8,720 nucleotides of DNA from positions 799-9,518 of the forward strand of contig NVVU01000043.1 in assembly GCA_002733485.1 (NCBI GenBank). Reading direction: 5' to 3'. The notes under the pieces are model-generated. The model saw nothing but the letters and a program-made list of their open reading frames with translations, was not told the DNA's origin and did not search any database. How positions within the stretch are numbered: position 1 is the first letter of the stretch; each line of letters begins with the position of its first letter. The translations under genes were made by a program, and so were the position numbers. Shown here one piece after another: positions 1-8,028 of the stretch. Source of the DNA: Robiginitomaculum sp. GTDB taxonomy: Bacteria > Pseudomonadota > Alphaproteobacteria > Caulobacterales > Maricaulaceae.

Positions 1-846
1 GGTGACCCACCAATTACCATTAGCGCCACCAGAACCATTTCCATTGGCAATGACACTCTGGCTGCTGCGGTCACGCCGGGTATACGCAGCGGTGTTTTCG
101 ATACGCCACTGACGGCCTTTGCCAGCATCATCAATGCTGGCACCAGCACGGCAACAGGCTGCAAACTGTCCTTACTCACCCCGCTGCCGGCAACTTTTTC
201 TTATCAGACCACTGATTCGGCCACCAATGCCCTGACGGGCACACCCAATACCCCGGTCGACATTAACGCTGCCGCCATTCAATCCTATCTGATCACCCTG
301 ACCCCGATGAAGGAAACCTTTATGGGCAATACCAGGCCATTTCCAAACCAGCCTGTGGAGTTCCTTTTTGATTGCGAAAACACACAACCAGCCAGCGTCA
401 AAAGCGATATTAACACCTTGCGCCTGAATATTGGTCTTACACAAAAACCAGACATTATTTCCATCGCGGCCACCCCTTCAGGAGATGGCATATGGACACT
501 GGATCCCTCTAACGGGATTGGGGCCTTCGCAGCATCAGGGATTAACATTGGCACCTCTGATACGGTCACGGTTTCGCCTCGAGCCTCGTTCACCATACCT
601 GAGCTGTCCTTAAGCATTTGCAATACTACCGGACAGGCCAATGGTGCCTGTGCCAACTCGCCTGCGTCATCCGTCACGATGAACTTTGACAATGGAGCAG
701 CCAAAACGCTGTCGGTTTTTGGCACCAGTACTAAAGGGATAGCATTCAAACCCGGGAAAAACCGTATATTTCTGGATTTCAATGATAGCAATAATGATTT
801 ACGCGGATCGATCTCCGTTGCTGTGCAATACACCCCGAATTTCTGA
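1..846 (+). CDS. C-terminal part of a secreted or surface-type beta-rich protein, function unknown (5' end outside window)
   Basis: The frame is open from base 1 and ends at a TGA at 844-846, giving 281 visible residues; the start lies upstream of the window. The protein is rich in Thr, Ser, Ala, Asn and Gly, has no membrane segment, and alternates short hydrophobic and polar stretches, as in extracellular beta-sandwich proteins. Two modules can be seen: about residues 37-145 (TATGC, then FDCENTQP) and about 150-277 (ICNTTGQANGAC, then NRIFLDFND and RGSISVAV). The only cysteines are C54, C125, C207 and C217, which could form one disulfide per module. From memory, C-terminal regions ending in a NRIF-RF-D-RGSTSVAV pattern recur in uncharacterised alphaproteobacterial secreted proteins, but I cannot confirm this here. 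Export is inferred from composition only, since the signal peptide would be off the window. An internal ATG at 307 is not the real start, because the same frame is open and similar in composition upstream. Confidence 0.75.
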   Translation, partial: GDPPITISATRTISIGNDTLAAAVTPGIRSGVFDTPLTAFASIINAGTSTATGCKLSLLTPLPATFSYQTTDSATNALTGTPNTPVDINAAAIQSYLITLTPMKETFMGNTRPFPNQPVEFLFDCENTQPASVKSDINTLRLNIGLTQKPDIISIAATPSGDGIWTLDPSNGIGAFAASGINIGTSDTVTVSPRASFTIPELSLSICNTTGQANGACANSPASSVTMNFDNGAAKTLSVFGTSTKGIAFKPGKNRIFLDFNDSNNDLRGSISVAVQYTPNF

Positions 847-849
847 TAA

Positions 850-880
850 ATAGCCCGGGCAGGTAACCTGCCCGGGCTAT
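850..880. terminator. Near-perfect 31-base hairpin between convergent genes
   Basis: The sequence is an inverted repeat with 15-base arms around a single central base, built on AGCCCGGGCAGG and its complement. As RNA it would form about 14 pairs with a three-base loop. It lies 4 bases after the stop of the left-edge gene and 26 bases after the stop of the DUF2147 gene on the other strand, so it can serve both. Neither side has a clean run of T, so termination might be imperfect or the hairpin might mainly protect the 3' ends. Confidence 0.75.
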
Positions 881-905
881 TCAGAATAATGCGTTTAAGA
901 AAATA

Positions 906-1310
906 TCAGTCTGCTGATGCCCGTGACCAGGTTTCCGAACGGCACATGATACCCATCATGCAACCGGACATTTTCACGGTATTATCATCCAGCACTTTTA
1001 CATGGCCGGCATAGGTGCCACCACCCACAGGGTCATACATTTTGCCTTTCCAGCGGTTTTCATCCACTTTTTTCAGGTCAAACAGCATGTTGACGCCAAC
1101 GACCGGCCCACCGGTGTTTTTATCCACGCCTTCGCCAGACGTTACCTTGCCACACAGCTTGTCACCGCACATGTAAAAATTAACAATCCAGTTTTCGGAT
1201 GAACGGTTCCAATTCCCCAGGGCCTTGTCCGCCATATCAGCCGATGCTGAACCGGCGCCAAGGGCCGAAAGCGCAAACACCCCGGCAAGAATGATTGATT
1301 TGAATTTCAT
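906..1310 (-). CDS. Exported DUF2147 family protein
   Basis: This is a 134-residue protein with a clear Sec signal peptide: Lys2 and Lys4, a hydrophobic core at about residues 6-20 and an ASA cleavage site near residue 24. The mature part of about 110 residues fits the small DUF2147 family: G-W near residues 32-34, the paired-cysteine motif CGDKLCG (48-54), W-KGKMYDP-GGGTY (87-100) and a C-terminal GC...CRSETWSR block (116-130). C48/C53 and C117/C123 are spaced for two disulfides, in keeping with a periplasmic location. The family has no assigned biochemical role that I know of; a lipocalin-like or beta-barrel binding fold is only a guess. The start is supported by GGGGAGGA (1317-1324) six bases before ATG. 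The gene lies downstream of eno on the same strand with a 109-base gap, so it may have its own promoter. Confidence 0.88.
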   Translation of the reverse strand: MKFKSIILAGVFALSALGAGSASADMADKALGNWNRSSENWIVNFYMCGDKLCGKVTSGEGVDKNTGGPVVGVNMLFDLKKVDENRWKGKMYDPVGGGTYAGHVKVLDDNTVKMSGCMMGIMCRSETWSRASAD

Positions 1311-1368
1311 TATATGTCCTCCCCGACATTATCATAATCAATGCCCCCAATTTATGGGGTGCCCTTTA

Positions 1369-1397
1369 TGCATAGCATCTAATATTAGAAAAACCAA
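1369..1397 (-). promoter_or_regulatory. Candidate promoter of the DUF2147 gene with a palindrome in the spacer
   Basis: On the minus strand TTGGTT (1392-1397) and TATGCA (1369-1374) are separated by 17 bases, and the -10-like box is preceded by TGC, an extended -10 feature. A perfect 12-base palindrome, TCTAATATTAGA (1378-1389), lies inside the spacer, where a repressor or MerR-type activator could act. The hexamers match the consensus only partly, so the assignment is tentative. Confidence 0.3.
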
Positions 1398-1405
1398 ATA
1401 TGGTT
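1387..1405 (-). terminator. Weak candidate terminator of eno
   Basis: On the minus strand AACCA and TGGTT form a five-pair stem with a four-base loop (1392-1405), followed by TTTTC, 15 bases past the eno stop. The stem is short and low in GC, and it overlaps the candidate promoter of the next gene, so it may be a chance match. Confidence 0.25.
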
Positions 1406-1419
1406 AAGGGAAGAATGCT

Positions 1420-2697
<1,278 letters not shown>

Positions 2698-2723
2698 GGT
2701 TCTCTCCTAGACTTATGAGAAGC

Positions 2724-2752
2724 CGGATATGGCGATTATGCGCGCCGTGCAA
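2724..2752 (-). promoter_or_regulatory. Candidate promoter of eno
   Basis: On the minus strand TTGCAC (2747-2752) and TATCCG (2724-2729) are separated by exactly 17 bases and would start transcription some 20 bases before the ATG. The site lies between the rpmF terminator and eno, which is where a promoter is needed. The -10 box is a poor consensus match. Confidence 0.4.
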
Positions 2753-2756
2753 GCAC

Positions 2757-2793
2757 AAAAACAGCCGGGCACCTCTGATGAAGCACCCGGCTG
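2757..2793 (-). terminator. Intrinsic terminator of rpmF
   Basis: An eight-pair GC-rich stem is formed by CAGCCGGG (2762-2769 on the plus strand) and CCCGGCTG (2786-2793), with a 16-base loop. On the minus strand it is followed at once by TTTTTGT. It lies 57 bases past the rpmF stop and upstream of eno, so it should separate the two transcripts. Confidence 0.75.
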
Positions 2794-2849
2794 GTTTAAA
2801 TGGTTATAAAATAGACTGCGAAAACCGCAGGCCAATTCTGGATACAAGG

Positions 2850-3029
2850 TTAGTCCTTGGGGTCCAAAATCTGTTTACCGCGATACATGCCGGTTTTCAG
2901 ATCAATATGGTGCGGGCGGCGCAGCTCACCGGAATCGGCATCTTCGATATAGGTGGCAGCGGCCAGACGGTCATGGCTGCGGCGCATGCCGCGGCGGGAT
3001 TTGGTGATTTTACTTTTGGGGACAGCCAT
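2850..3029 (-). CDS. rpmF: 50S ribosomal protein L32
   Basis: A 59-residue basic protein was read directly from the minus strand: it begins MAVPKSKITKSRRGMRRSHD, continues through an ATYIEDADSGELRRPHH region and HIDLKTGMYRGKQ, and ends DPKD. This is bacterial L32 over its whole length, a structural component of the large ribosomal subunit. It is the cysteine-free form: the CPxC zinc ribbon seen in some L32 proteins is absent, with RRPHH in the matching region. The ATG is preceded by AAGGATAGG as ribosome binding site. In many proteobacteria rpmF sits beside the DUF177 (yceD) gene or plsX; neither is here. It stands alone between its own promoter candidate and terminator. Confidence 0.97.
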   Translation of the reverse strand: MAVPKSKITKSRRGMRRSHDRLAAATYIEDADSGELRRPHHIDLKTGMYRGKQILDPKD

Positions 3030-3090
3030 TGGACCTATCCTTTATATCAATGAGAATCTCGTGAAGCGGAACTTACCCGCCAAGCGCGCG

Positions 3091-3119
3091 GACATAGCGC
3101 AAAGGTTCACCTTTCACAA
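3091..3119 (-). promoter_or_regulatory. Candidate promoter of rpmF
   Basis: On the minus strand TTGTGA (3114-3119) and TATGTC (3091-3096) are separated by 17 bases, predicting a 5' leader of roughly 55 bases before the rpmF ATG. The spacer contains an AAAGGT/ACCTTT inverted repeat (about 3101-3114). Hexamers are reasonable but not perfect. Confidence 0.45.
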
Positions 3120-3177
3120 GCGTTTAGTGCATGGATTGCAGCCCATTGCTATTAAACATGCATTCATCGCCATTTTG

Positions 3178-3186
3178 TGTTATACT
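3178..3186 (+). promoter_or_regulatory. Extended -10 promoter element of a possible small RNA
   Basis: TGT followed directly by TATACT (3181-3186) is an extended -10 element with five of six matches to TATAAT. No good -35 box is seen 17 bases upstream, which extended -10 promoters tolerate. Transcription would start near 3192-3194, exactly at the foot of the stem-loop described next. Confidence 0.45.
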
Positions 3187-3191
3187 CTGCA

Positions 3192-3408
3192 TAGGCCGTC
3201 CCCTCTGACGCACAATCGCAAACAAACCCAGAAACTCAGGATTGTCGCGGCTCAGAGAAGACGGCCGTATTCTTATACATTGTCACCGGCATATTCCAGA
3301 GCATTAGGATGGCACGTGTATTAAGGTAGCCTCCCAGGAAACATCACTCTAAAAAAGATTAAATTATTGCTTGTCGATAAATGCATTATCGTATAACAAT
3401 ATTTTTTT
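3192..3408 (+). ncRNA. Putative small RNA of about 215 bases between rpmF and the ABC transporter genes
   Basis: The stretch holds no convincing protein gene but has promoter, structure and terminator in order. The 5' stem-loop pairs GGCCGTC (3194-3200) with GACGGCC (3260-3266), then CTCTGA (3203-3208) with TCAGAG (3252-3257), then ACAATC (3212-3217) with GATTGT (3240-3245), so 19 pairs stack in register with small internal loops or bulges and a 22-base A/C-rich apical loop. I see no strong structure in 3267-3360. The 3' end is the terminator at 3365-3408. I do not recognise the family: the conserved 4.5S SRP RNA loop, tmRNA and tRNA features are absent, and the ends do not pair as in 6S RNA. 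A minus-strand reading is possible, because TATAAG lies just outside the stem on that side too. In that case it would be an rpmF leader. Confidence 0.4.
3365..3408 (+). terminator. Intrinsic terminator with T7 tail upstream of the ABC ATPase gene
   Basis: An AT-rich hairpin of about 15 pairs spans 3365-3401. CGATAA (3375-3380) pairs with TTATCG (3386-3391) around a five-base loop. Below this come TTGT/ATAA-type pairs and TATTG (3365-3369) with CAATA (3397-3401), with single-base bulges at 3370 and 3392. Seven T follow at once (3402-3408). The other side has AAAAAA (3351-3356), so some activity on the minus strand is possible. Low GC makes it a moderate terminator. Confidence 0.5.
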
Positions 3409-3436
3409 ATCGAAAATCATGCGGGTTTTGAGTCGA

Positions 3437-3442
3437 TATAAA
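3437..3442 (+). promoter_or_regulatory. Weak -10 candidate for the ABC ATPase gene
   Basis: TATAAA lies 36 bases before the GTG start and after the T7 terminator, which is where a promoter for this operon is needed. No convincing -35 box is seen. TCGATA (3433-3438) overlaps it and recurs in direct or inverted form at 3374 and 3408, so control by a DNA-binding protein is conceivable. Confidence 0.25.
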
Positions 3443-3478
3443 GATCGCCGCCGCATAGTAAAACAGTGGGGTTAGCGC

Positions 3479-4345
3479 GTGCTCAGCATTTCCAATATTT
3501 CCAAATCCTTTGGCAAGATCAAAGCCATTAAAAATGTTTCTCTTGATCTAAAGCCGGGTATGTTCGGCCTGTTGGGGCCCAATGGTGCCGGCAAGTCCAC
3601 ATTGATGCGCTCGATCGCCACCCTGTTGCAACCCGATAGCGGTTCCATCACTCTGCACGGCACCGACATCGCCAAAAACCCGCAAGTGATGCGCGAAACT
3701 CTGGGCTATCTGCCACAGGACTTTGGTGTTTATCCGCGCATGAGCGCGTTGGCCCTTTTGGACCATCTGGCGATTTTAAAAGGCGTCAGCAATGCCAAAG
3801 AGCGGCGCAAACAGGTGGAGGAATTGCTGCGTGCGGTCAATCTGTGGACCATGCGCGGGGCCGCCGTGGCCACGTATTCCGGCGGCATGAAACAACGCTT
3901 TGGCGTGGCGCAAGCCCTGCTTGGCGACCCTAAAGTACTGATTGTGGATGAACCCACGGCGGGGCTGGACCCGTTTGAACGCCAGCGCTTTCTGGACCTC
4001 CTCAGCGAGGCCGGTGAAGATAAAATTATTATCCTTTCCACCCACATTGTGGACGACGTGCGTGATTTGTGCCCGGACATGGCCATTATGGGCGAAGGCG
4101 AAATTGTGGCGCGCGGCGCCCCCGAAGACCTGATTGGCAAAATCAAGGGCAAAGTCTGGCGCAAAAAGGTTGAAAAGGCCGACGTTGATGCACTGAAAGA
4201 GAAATACAAAGTGCTCTCCACCCGCCTTCTCATGGGCGGCGTGATTATCAGCGTACTGGCCGATGCCGCCCCCGAAGCCGGTTTTGAGGGCGATGACCCC
4301 AACCTGGAAGATGCCTATTTCGCTCACCTGTATCGCATGGTCTAG
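3479..4345 (+). CDS. ABC transporter ATP-binding protein, ABC-2 type
   Basis: This 288-residue cytoplasmic ATPase should power the permease encoded next to it. All nucleotide-binding motifs are present: Walker A GPNGAGKST (33-41), Q-loop Q80 in YLPQDFGVYP, signature YSGGMKQR (133-140), Walker B VLIVDEP with catalytic E158, D-loop GLD (162-164) and switch H189 in STHIVDD. The YLPQ-FGVYP form of the Q-loop region is typical of ABC-2 export ATPases. Residues about 215-288 form a short C-terminal extension, probably regulatory. The start is GTG; GGGG (3468-3471) lies seven bases upstream, a weak ribosome binding site. The stop codon overlaps the ribosome binding site of the next gene, so the two are co-transcribed and probably translationally coupled. 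The substrate cannot be told from this subunit. Confidence 0.95.
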   Translation: MLSISNISKSFGKIKAIKNVSLDLKPGMFGLLGPNGAGKSTLMRSIATLLQPDSGSITLHGTDIAKNPQVMRETLGYLPQDFGVYPRMSALALLDHLAILKGVSNAKERRKQVEELLRAVNLWTMRGAAVATYSGGMKQRFGVAQALLGDPKVLIVDEPTAGLDPFERQRFLDLLSEAGEDKIIILSTHIVDDVRDLCPDMAIMGEGEIVARGAPEDLIGKIKGKVWRKKVEKADVDALKEKYKVLSTRLLMGGVIISVLADAAPEAGFEGDDPNLEDAYFAHLYRMV

Positions 4346-4354
4346 GAGCGTATT

Positions 4355-7300
4355 ATGTTAGGCAAACTCATAGGCTTTGAGATTAAATTTCATACCCGAC
4401 AGGTTGGGTTCTGGATCACCATCGCCATCATGTTCCTGATTGGCGCGCTGGTAATGTCAACGGACGCCATTTCCATCTCTTCGGCAACGGGGGAACGGGT
4501 AAAGGCAAACGGGGCCATAACCCTGGCGCTGCAAACCTCGGTATTCAGTCTGTTTTCCATGTTTTTTGGTGCCATTTTTGTGGTCAGCGGCGTCATGAGA
4601 GATCAGGTTTATAAAGCCCTCGAAATGGTCCACGCCACCCCCGTGACCACATGGGACATGACGTTATCGCGCATGGTCGGTGTTTATGTGGCGACCTTTC
4701 TTTGCATTTTTGGGGCCATCATTGGCTTGTTCGCTGGTCAGTTTGCCCCCTGGATCGACAAAGAATCTCTGGGACCGATCAATCCTTTGTATTTTCTTCA
4801 ACCAACCCTCATTTATGTTGCTGTAAACACGCTGCTCATCAGCGGTATTTTTACGACCATAGCAGCGGTCACTCGTGATCGTGCATTGGTATATGTGAGT
4901 GCGGTTGCCCTCTTTATCCTGTTCACTACGAGCGGCTTGTTTGTCGGGCAGGATGCGCCAGACTGGCTTACCTCTATTGTGGATCCGTTTGGTTCCAATG
5001 CCCTGGCACTGACGACAGAATTCTGGCCAGCGGCCGAACAAAACACGAGCATGTCACCCGTAACCGGCCTTATCGGTATCAACCGTCTGGTATGGGGCGG
5101 CATTGGCTTTGCACTTTATCTGGCAACGTTCAGCCTGTTCAGGCGCGGTCTTATTGCCGGCAAAACCAAAAAACGAGACGTTGAAGTCGAAAGCGAGACC
5201 GGGCGAATTACCCTGGAAAGTGCCTCGACCAATCATTCATTTGCGAGCGCATACAAAGCGTTTTGGACACGTCTCAAATATGAATATCTGACGACCGTCA
5301 AAAGCATTCCGTTCATCATCCTGACACTGCTTGCCATCGCCTTGTTTGGCATTACGATTTATGTGCAGATGAAATTTATACCAAATCCAATTTTGCCAAC
5401 CAGTCTGCAAATGGCACAAACCGTAATTGGCACCCTGGCTATCCCCTTGCTGATCATAATGGTGTTTTTTAGCGGCGAAATTGTATGGAGAGACAAGACA
5501 TCCGGCATAACTGAAATTCTGGATGCCAGCCCGGTCACCAACTGGCCGCTGATGGCGGGTAAATGGATCGCCCTGATTGGGGTGGTCACCACGCTGTTTT
5601 TCGTCGGCATTGTGTTTGGCATGGTTGTGCAAACACTGATTGGCGACATACCGATAAACCCCGGGTCTTATCTGAAATTTACCTTTATCAGCTTTGCCCC
5701 GCGCATTTATCTCTTTTGCCTATTAGTTCTGTTCATACAGAACTTTATGCCAAACCGGGTCATCGGCATGCTCGCCGCCGGGGCATTGGTGATCTTTTTC
5801 TTCTTTATCCTTGGGAACTTGCCTTTTGCACATCCGCTCATGCGGTACGGGGCCTTTAACAATGGCGGCCTTTCCGAGCTGAACGGCTATGCTGATCTTA
5901 TCAACCTGAAATGGTTTGGGATTTACTGGGGGTCGCTTGGCGCGTTGTTTGTTGTGCTTAGCATCTGGCTCTGGCGACGGGGGCTGCAAAGCTCTCTTTT
6001 TATTCGTCTTAAAACCCTTGGCAAACGCCTATCGCTTCCGTCGGTGACGATCGCCTTGTTTTTTCTGGCCGGGTTTGTTGGTTCAGGTGCCTATATCTTC
6101 AAGGGCTATAATATAGACAACAACTTTCGCACCAATAAGCAAAATGAATTGCGACAGGTCAAATGGGAAAAGCTGCTTGGCGATGCCCTGAAAAAGCCTG
6201 TACCAAAAGTACGTTCGGTTGAGGTTGATCTTACCTTTGCCCCGTCCAAACAGACCGCCATAGTTAAAGGGCGCTATGTCATAGAGAACACCACTGGTGA
6301 GCCTTTACGGGATATCTATATCAACATGCCCGCCCAGCATGACGAGGATAATAAGAGCTTGATCATTAATGGTGCCACGCGCGTCACAGAGGGTGATAAT
6401 ATTACCGAAATTGAAGATTTCGGTGCCCGAATCTATCGTTTTGACCCGCCGCTTCAACCGGGGGCAAAAACACAGATGAGCTTCGAAACCTTTATCCCGG
6501 CCCCGCGCCTGGGTGATCGTAGCCCGATTCAACATAATGGCACTTTCGTCAATAACTTTGCGGTAATGCCCCAGATCGGCGTGCAGGATAGGCGGATGAC
6601 CAACCCTGACAAACGCCGCAAATATGACCTGCCTGAACGTGAGAAAAAGGCCGATCGCACAGATAAGGGAGCGCGGCAAAAAAACTTTATCAGCGCGTCA
6701 TCGGACTATGTGGATTTCAAGGCCAGGATCTGTACCGACAAGGGGCAGATTCCCATTGCCCCCGGAAAATTGATACGTATTTATGAGGAAAACGGCAAAG
6801 CCTGCCGTGATTATCAGGCAATCAATCCAATCCTGAATTTTTTCTCCTTTCTGTCGGCAGACTTTACAGTCAAACGCGATGTCTGGAAAAATCCAGACGG
6901 CAAAAACGTGGACCTGGCTATTTATTACCATAAGAGCCACGGTTATAATGTGGACCTGATGATTGAGGCGATGAAAAATTCGCTATCCACCTACACCACA
7001 ACTTTCGGTCCGTACCAGTACAGCCAGATCCGGATTATGGAATTTCCCTATGCCCGTTTTGCGCAATCCTTTGCCGGCACCATTCCATTTTCTGAAAACA
7101 TCGGCTTTGTCATGGATCCGGGTGACCCGAAAGATAATGATAATGTAGATCTGGCCACCTATGTTGTTATGCATGAGATTGGCCATCAATGGTTTGCACA
7201 CCAGATCGTTCCGGCGGACACCAAGGGCTTTAATGTGCTCTCCGAAGGGCTAACTGAAAATGCCGCCATGACGGCTTATGAGGACGCACTGGGCTGGCAA

Positions 7301-8014
7301 AAGGCACGCCGTGTCTTAGAACAGAGATCCATCCAGACCTACCTTACGGCACGGGCAGGTGATCGGGACAAAGAGCCGCCACTGGCCAGGGCGGGAAATC
7401 AGCAATACCTGGTTTACAACAAGGCCAGCTGGGTATTCTGGGGTCTGAAACAATATATGGGCAAGGACAAGATGCAGGGTGCCATTCGTGGCTTCTTGCA
7501 GGAATTTGGCTCCAAGGGACCACCCTACCCCACCACCATCGAGCTGGTTAATGCCCTGCGCGCCGCCGCCGGTCCGCAATGGCAGCAATTGATCACTGAC
7601 TATTGGGATCGCATTACCTTTTGGGACTTAAGTTATGATGGCGATGTTACCGTCAAACCCAATGAGGCTGGTGGCTACACCGTAAACCTGACGGCGGTGG
7701 TGGATAAGAAAATCGCCTCCGAAGAAGATGGCAAGGAAACTTCGGTCACCAAAATCGATGGTGAAAATCTGCCAGAAAATCTGAACGAATGGGTTGAAAT
7801 TGGCTTCTATAAGGAAGACCCCAAAAAGACCCTTGGCGACAAGTGGATGAAGCTGGAACGGGTTCATATTACCGATCCCAAAACCGAACTGTCCTTTGAT
7901 CTGGATGAGCGCCCTGCTTTTGTCCTTCTGGACCCAAGGCGTCTTTTGATCGAACGTAATGTCAAAGACAATGTAAAAACATTGCCCAAAGACAATCTTG
8001 CTTCCAAAAACTAA
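4355..8014 (+). CDS. ABC-2 permease fused to periplasmic M1-family zinc aminopeptidase-like domain
   Basis: A 1219-residue fusion. Residues 1-265 and about 300-545 are two ABC-2 permease halves of six membrane segments each, showing an internal repeat (EMVHATPVTTW at 90-100, EILDASPVTNW at 387-397). Basic loops (RRGL..KTKKR near 263-274, RRGL..KTLGKR near 541-558) fit the cytoplasmic side. A thirteenth segment (563-582) places the rest in the periplasm. That part has an M1 N-terminal beta domain (about 616-860), an exopeptidase-loop equivalent PFSEN (911-915) in place of GAMEN, zinc motif HEIGH (940-944) with third ligand E964 in LSEGLTE, Y1021 in YNKAS as candidate transition-state tyrosine, and a C-terminal beta domain ending near DPRRLLIERN (1193-1202). 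All catalytic residues seem intact. AGGAG (4344-4348) lies six bases before ATG. As I recall, such fusions occur in several proteobacteria and Bacteroidetes. Substrate and physiological role are unknown; peptide export or processing is inference. Confidence 0.93.
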   Translation: MLGKLIGFEIKFHTRQVGFWITIAIMFLIGALVMSTDAISISSATGERVKANGAITLALQTSVFSLFSMFFGAIFVVSGVMRDQVYKALEMVHATPVTTWDMTLSRMVGVYVATFLCIFGAIIGLFAGQFAPWIDKESLGPINPLYFLQPTLIYVAVNTLLISGIFTTIAAVTRDRALVYVSAVALFILFTTSGLFVGQDAPDWLTSIVDPFGSNALALTTEFWPAAEQNTSMSPVTGLIGINRLVWGGIGFALYLATFSLFRRGLIAGKTKKRDVEVESETGRITLESASTNHSFASAYKAFWTRLKYEYLTTVKSIPFIILTLLAIALFGITIYVQMKFIPNPILPTSLQMAQTVIGTLAIPLLIIMVFFSGEIVWRDKTSGITEILDASPVTNWPLMAGKWIALIGVVTTLFFVGIVFGMVVQTLIGDIPINPGSYLKFTFISFAPRIYLFCLLVLFIQNFMPNRVIGMLAAGALVIFFFFILGNLPFAHPLMRYGAFNNGGLSELNGYADLINLKWFGIYWGSLGALFVVLSIWLWRRGLQSSLFIRLKTLGKRLSLPSVTIALFFLAGFVGSGAYIFKGYNIDNNFRTNKQNELRQVKWEKLLGDALKKPVPKVRSVEVDLTFAPSKQTAIVKGRYVIENTTGEPLRDIYINMPAQHDEDNKSLIINGATRVTEGDNITEIEDFGARIYRFDPPLQPGAKTQMSFETFIPAPRLGDRSPIQHNGTFVNNFAVMPQIGVQDRRMTNPDKRRKYDLPEREKKADRTDKGARQKNFISASSDYVDFKARICTDKGQIPIAPGKLIRIYEENGKACRDYQAINPILNFFSFLSADFTVKRDVWKNPDGKNVDLAIYYHKSHGYNVDLMIEAMKNSLSTYTTTFGPYQYSQIRIMEFPYARFAQSFAGTIPFSENIGFVMDPGDPKDNDNVDLATYVVMHEIGHQWFAHQIVPADTKGFNVLSEGLTENAAMTAYEDALGWQKARRVLEQRSIQTYLTARAGDRDKEPPLARAGNQQYLVYNKASWVFWGLKQYMGKDKMQGAIRGFLQEFGSKGPPYPTTIELVNALRAAAGPQWQQLITDYWDRITFWDLSYDGDVTVKPNEAGGYTVNLTAVVDKKIASEEDGKETSVTKIDGENLPENLNEWVEIGFYKEDPKKTLGDKWMKLERVHITDPKTELSFDLDERPAFVLLDPRRLLIERNVKDNVKTLPKDNLASKN

Positions 8015-8028
8015 TGCCACCGCCTAAA

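Noticed and set aside
285..833. Long minus-strand frame of 182 codons opposite the left-edge gene
   Set aside because: The plus-strand frame is open from the window edge to a stop before a hairpin and has coherent secreted-protein composition; the antisense frame has no ribosome binding site or recognisable features.
850..880. Palindrome as a recombination or attachment site
   Set aside because: Its position just after two convergent stops fits a shared transcription terminator, and no integrase or second copy is present.
2953..3324. Open plus-strand frame of 123 codons across the rpmF start and the gap
   Set aside because: It overlaps rpmF in antisense, has no ribosome binding site and no protein-like domain pattern; its composition is that of a chance frame.
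3192..3408. 6S RNA, 4.5S SRP RNA, tmRNA or tRNA in the rpmF-ABC gap
   Set aside because: The two ends do not pair as in 6S RNA, the conserved SRP RNA loop is absent, and no tRNA-like T-loop or CCA-type acceptor stem is seen.
3776..4327. Long minus-strand frames (183 and 190 codons) opposite the ABC ATPase gene
   Set aside because: They are antisense to an ATPase with every motif intact and are a product of its codon bias.
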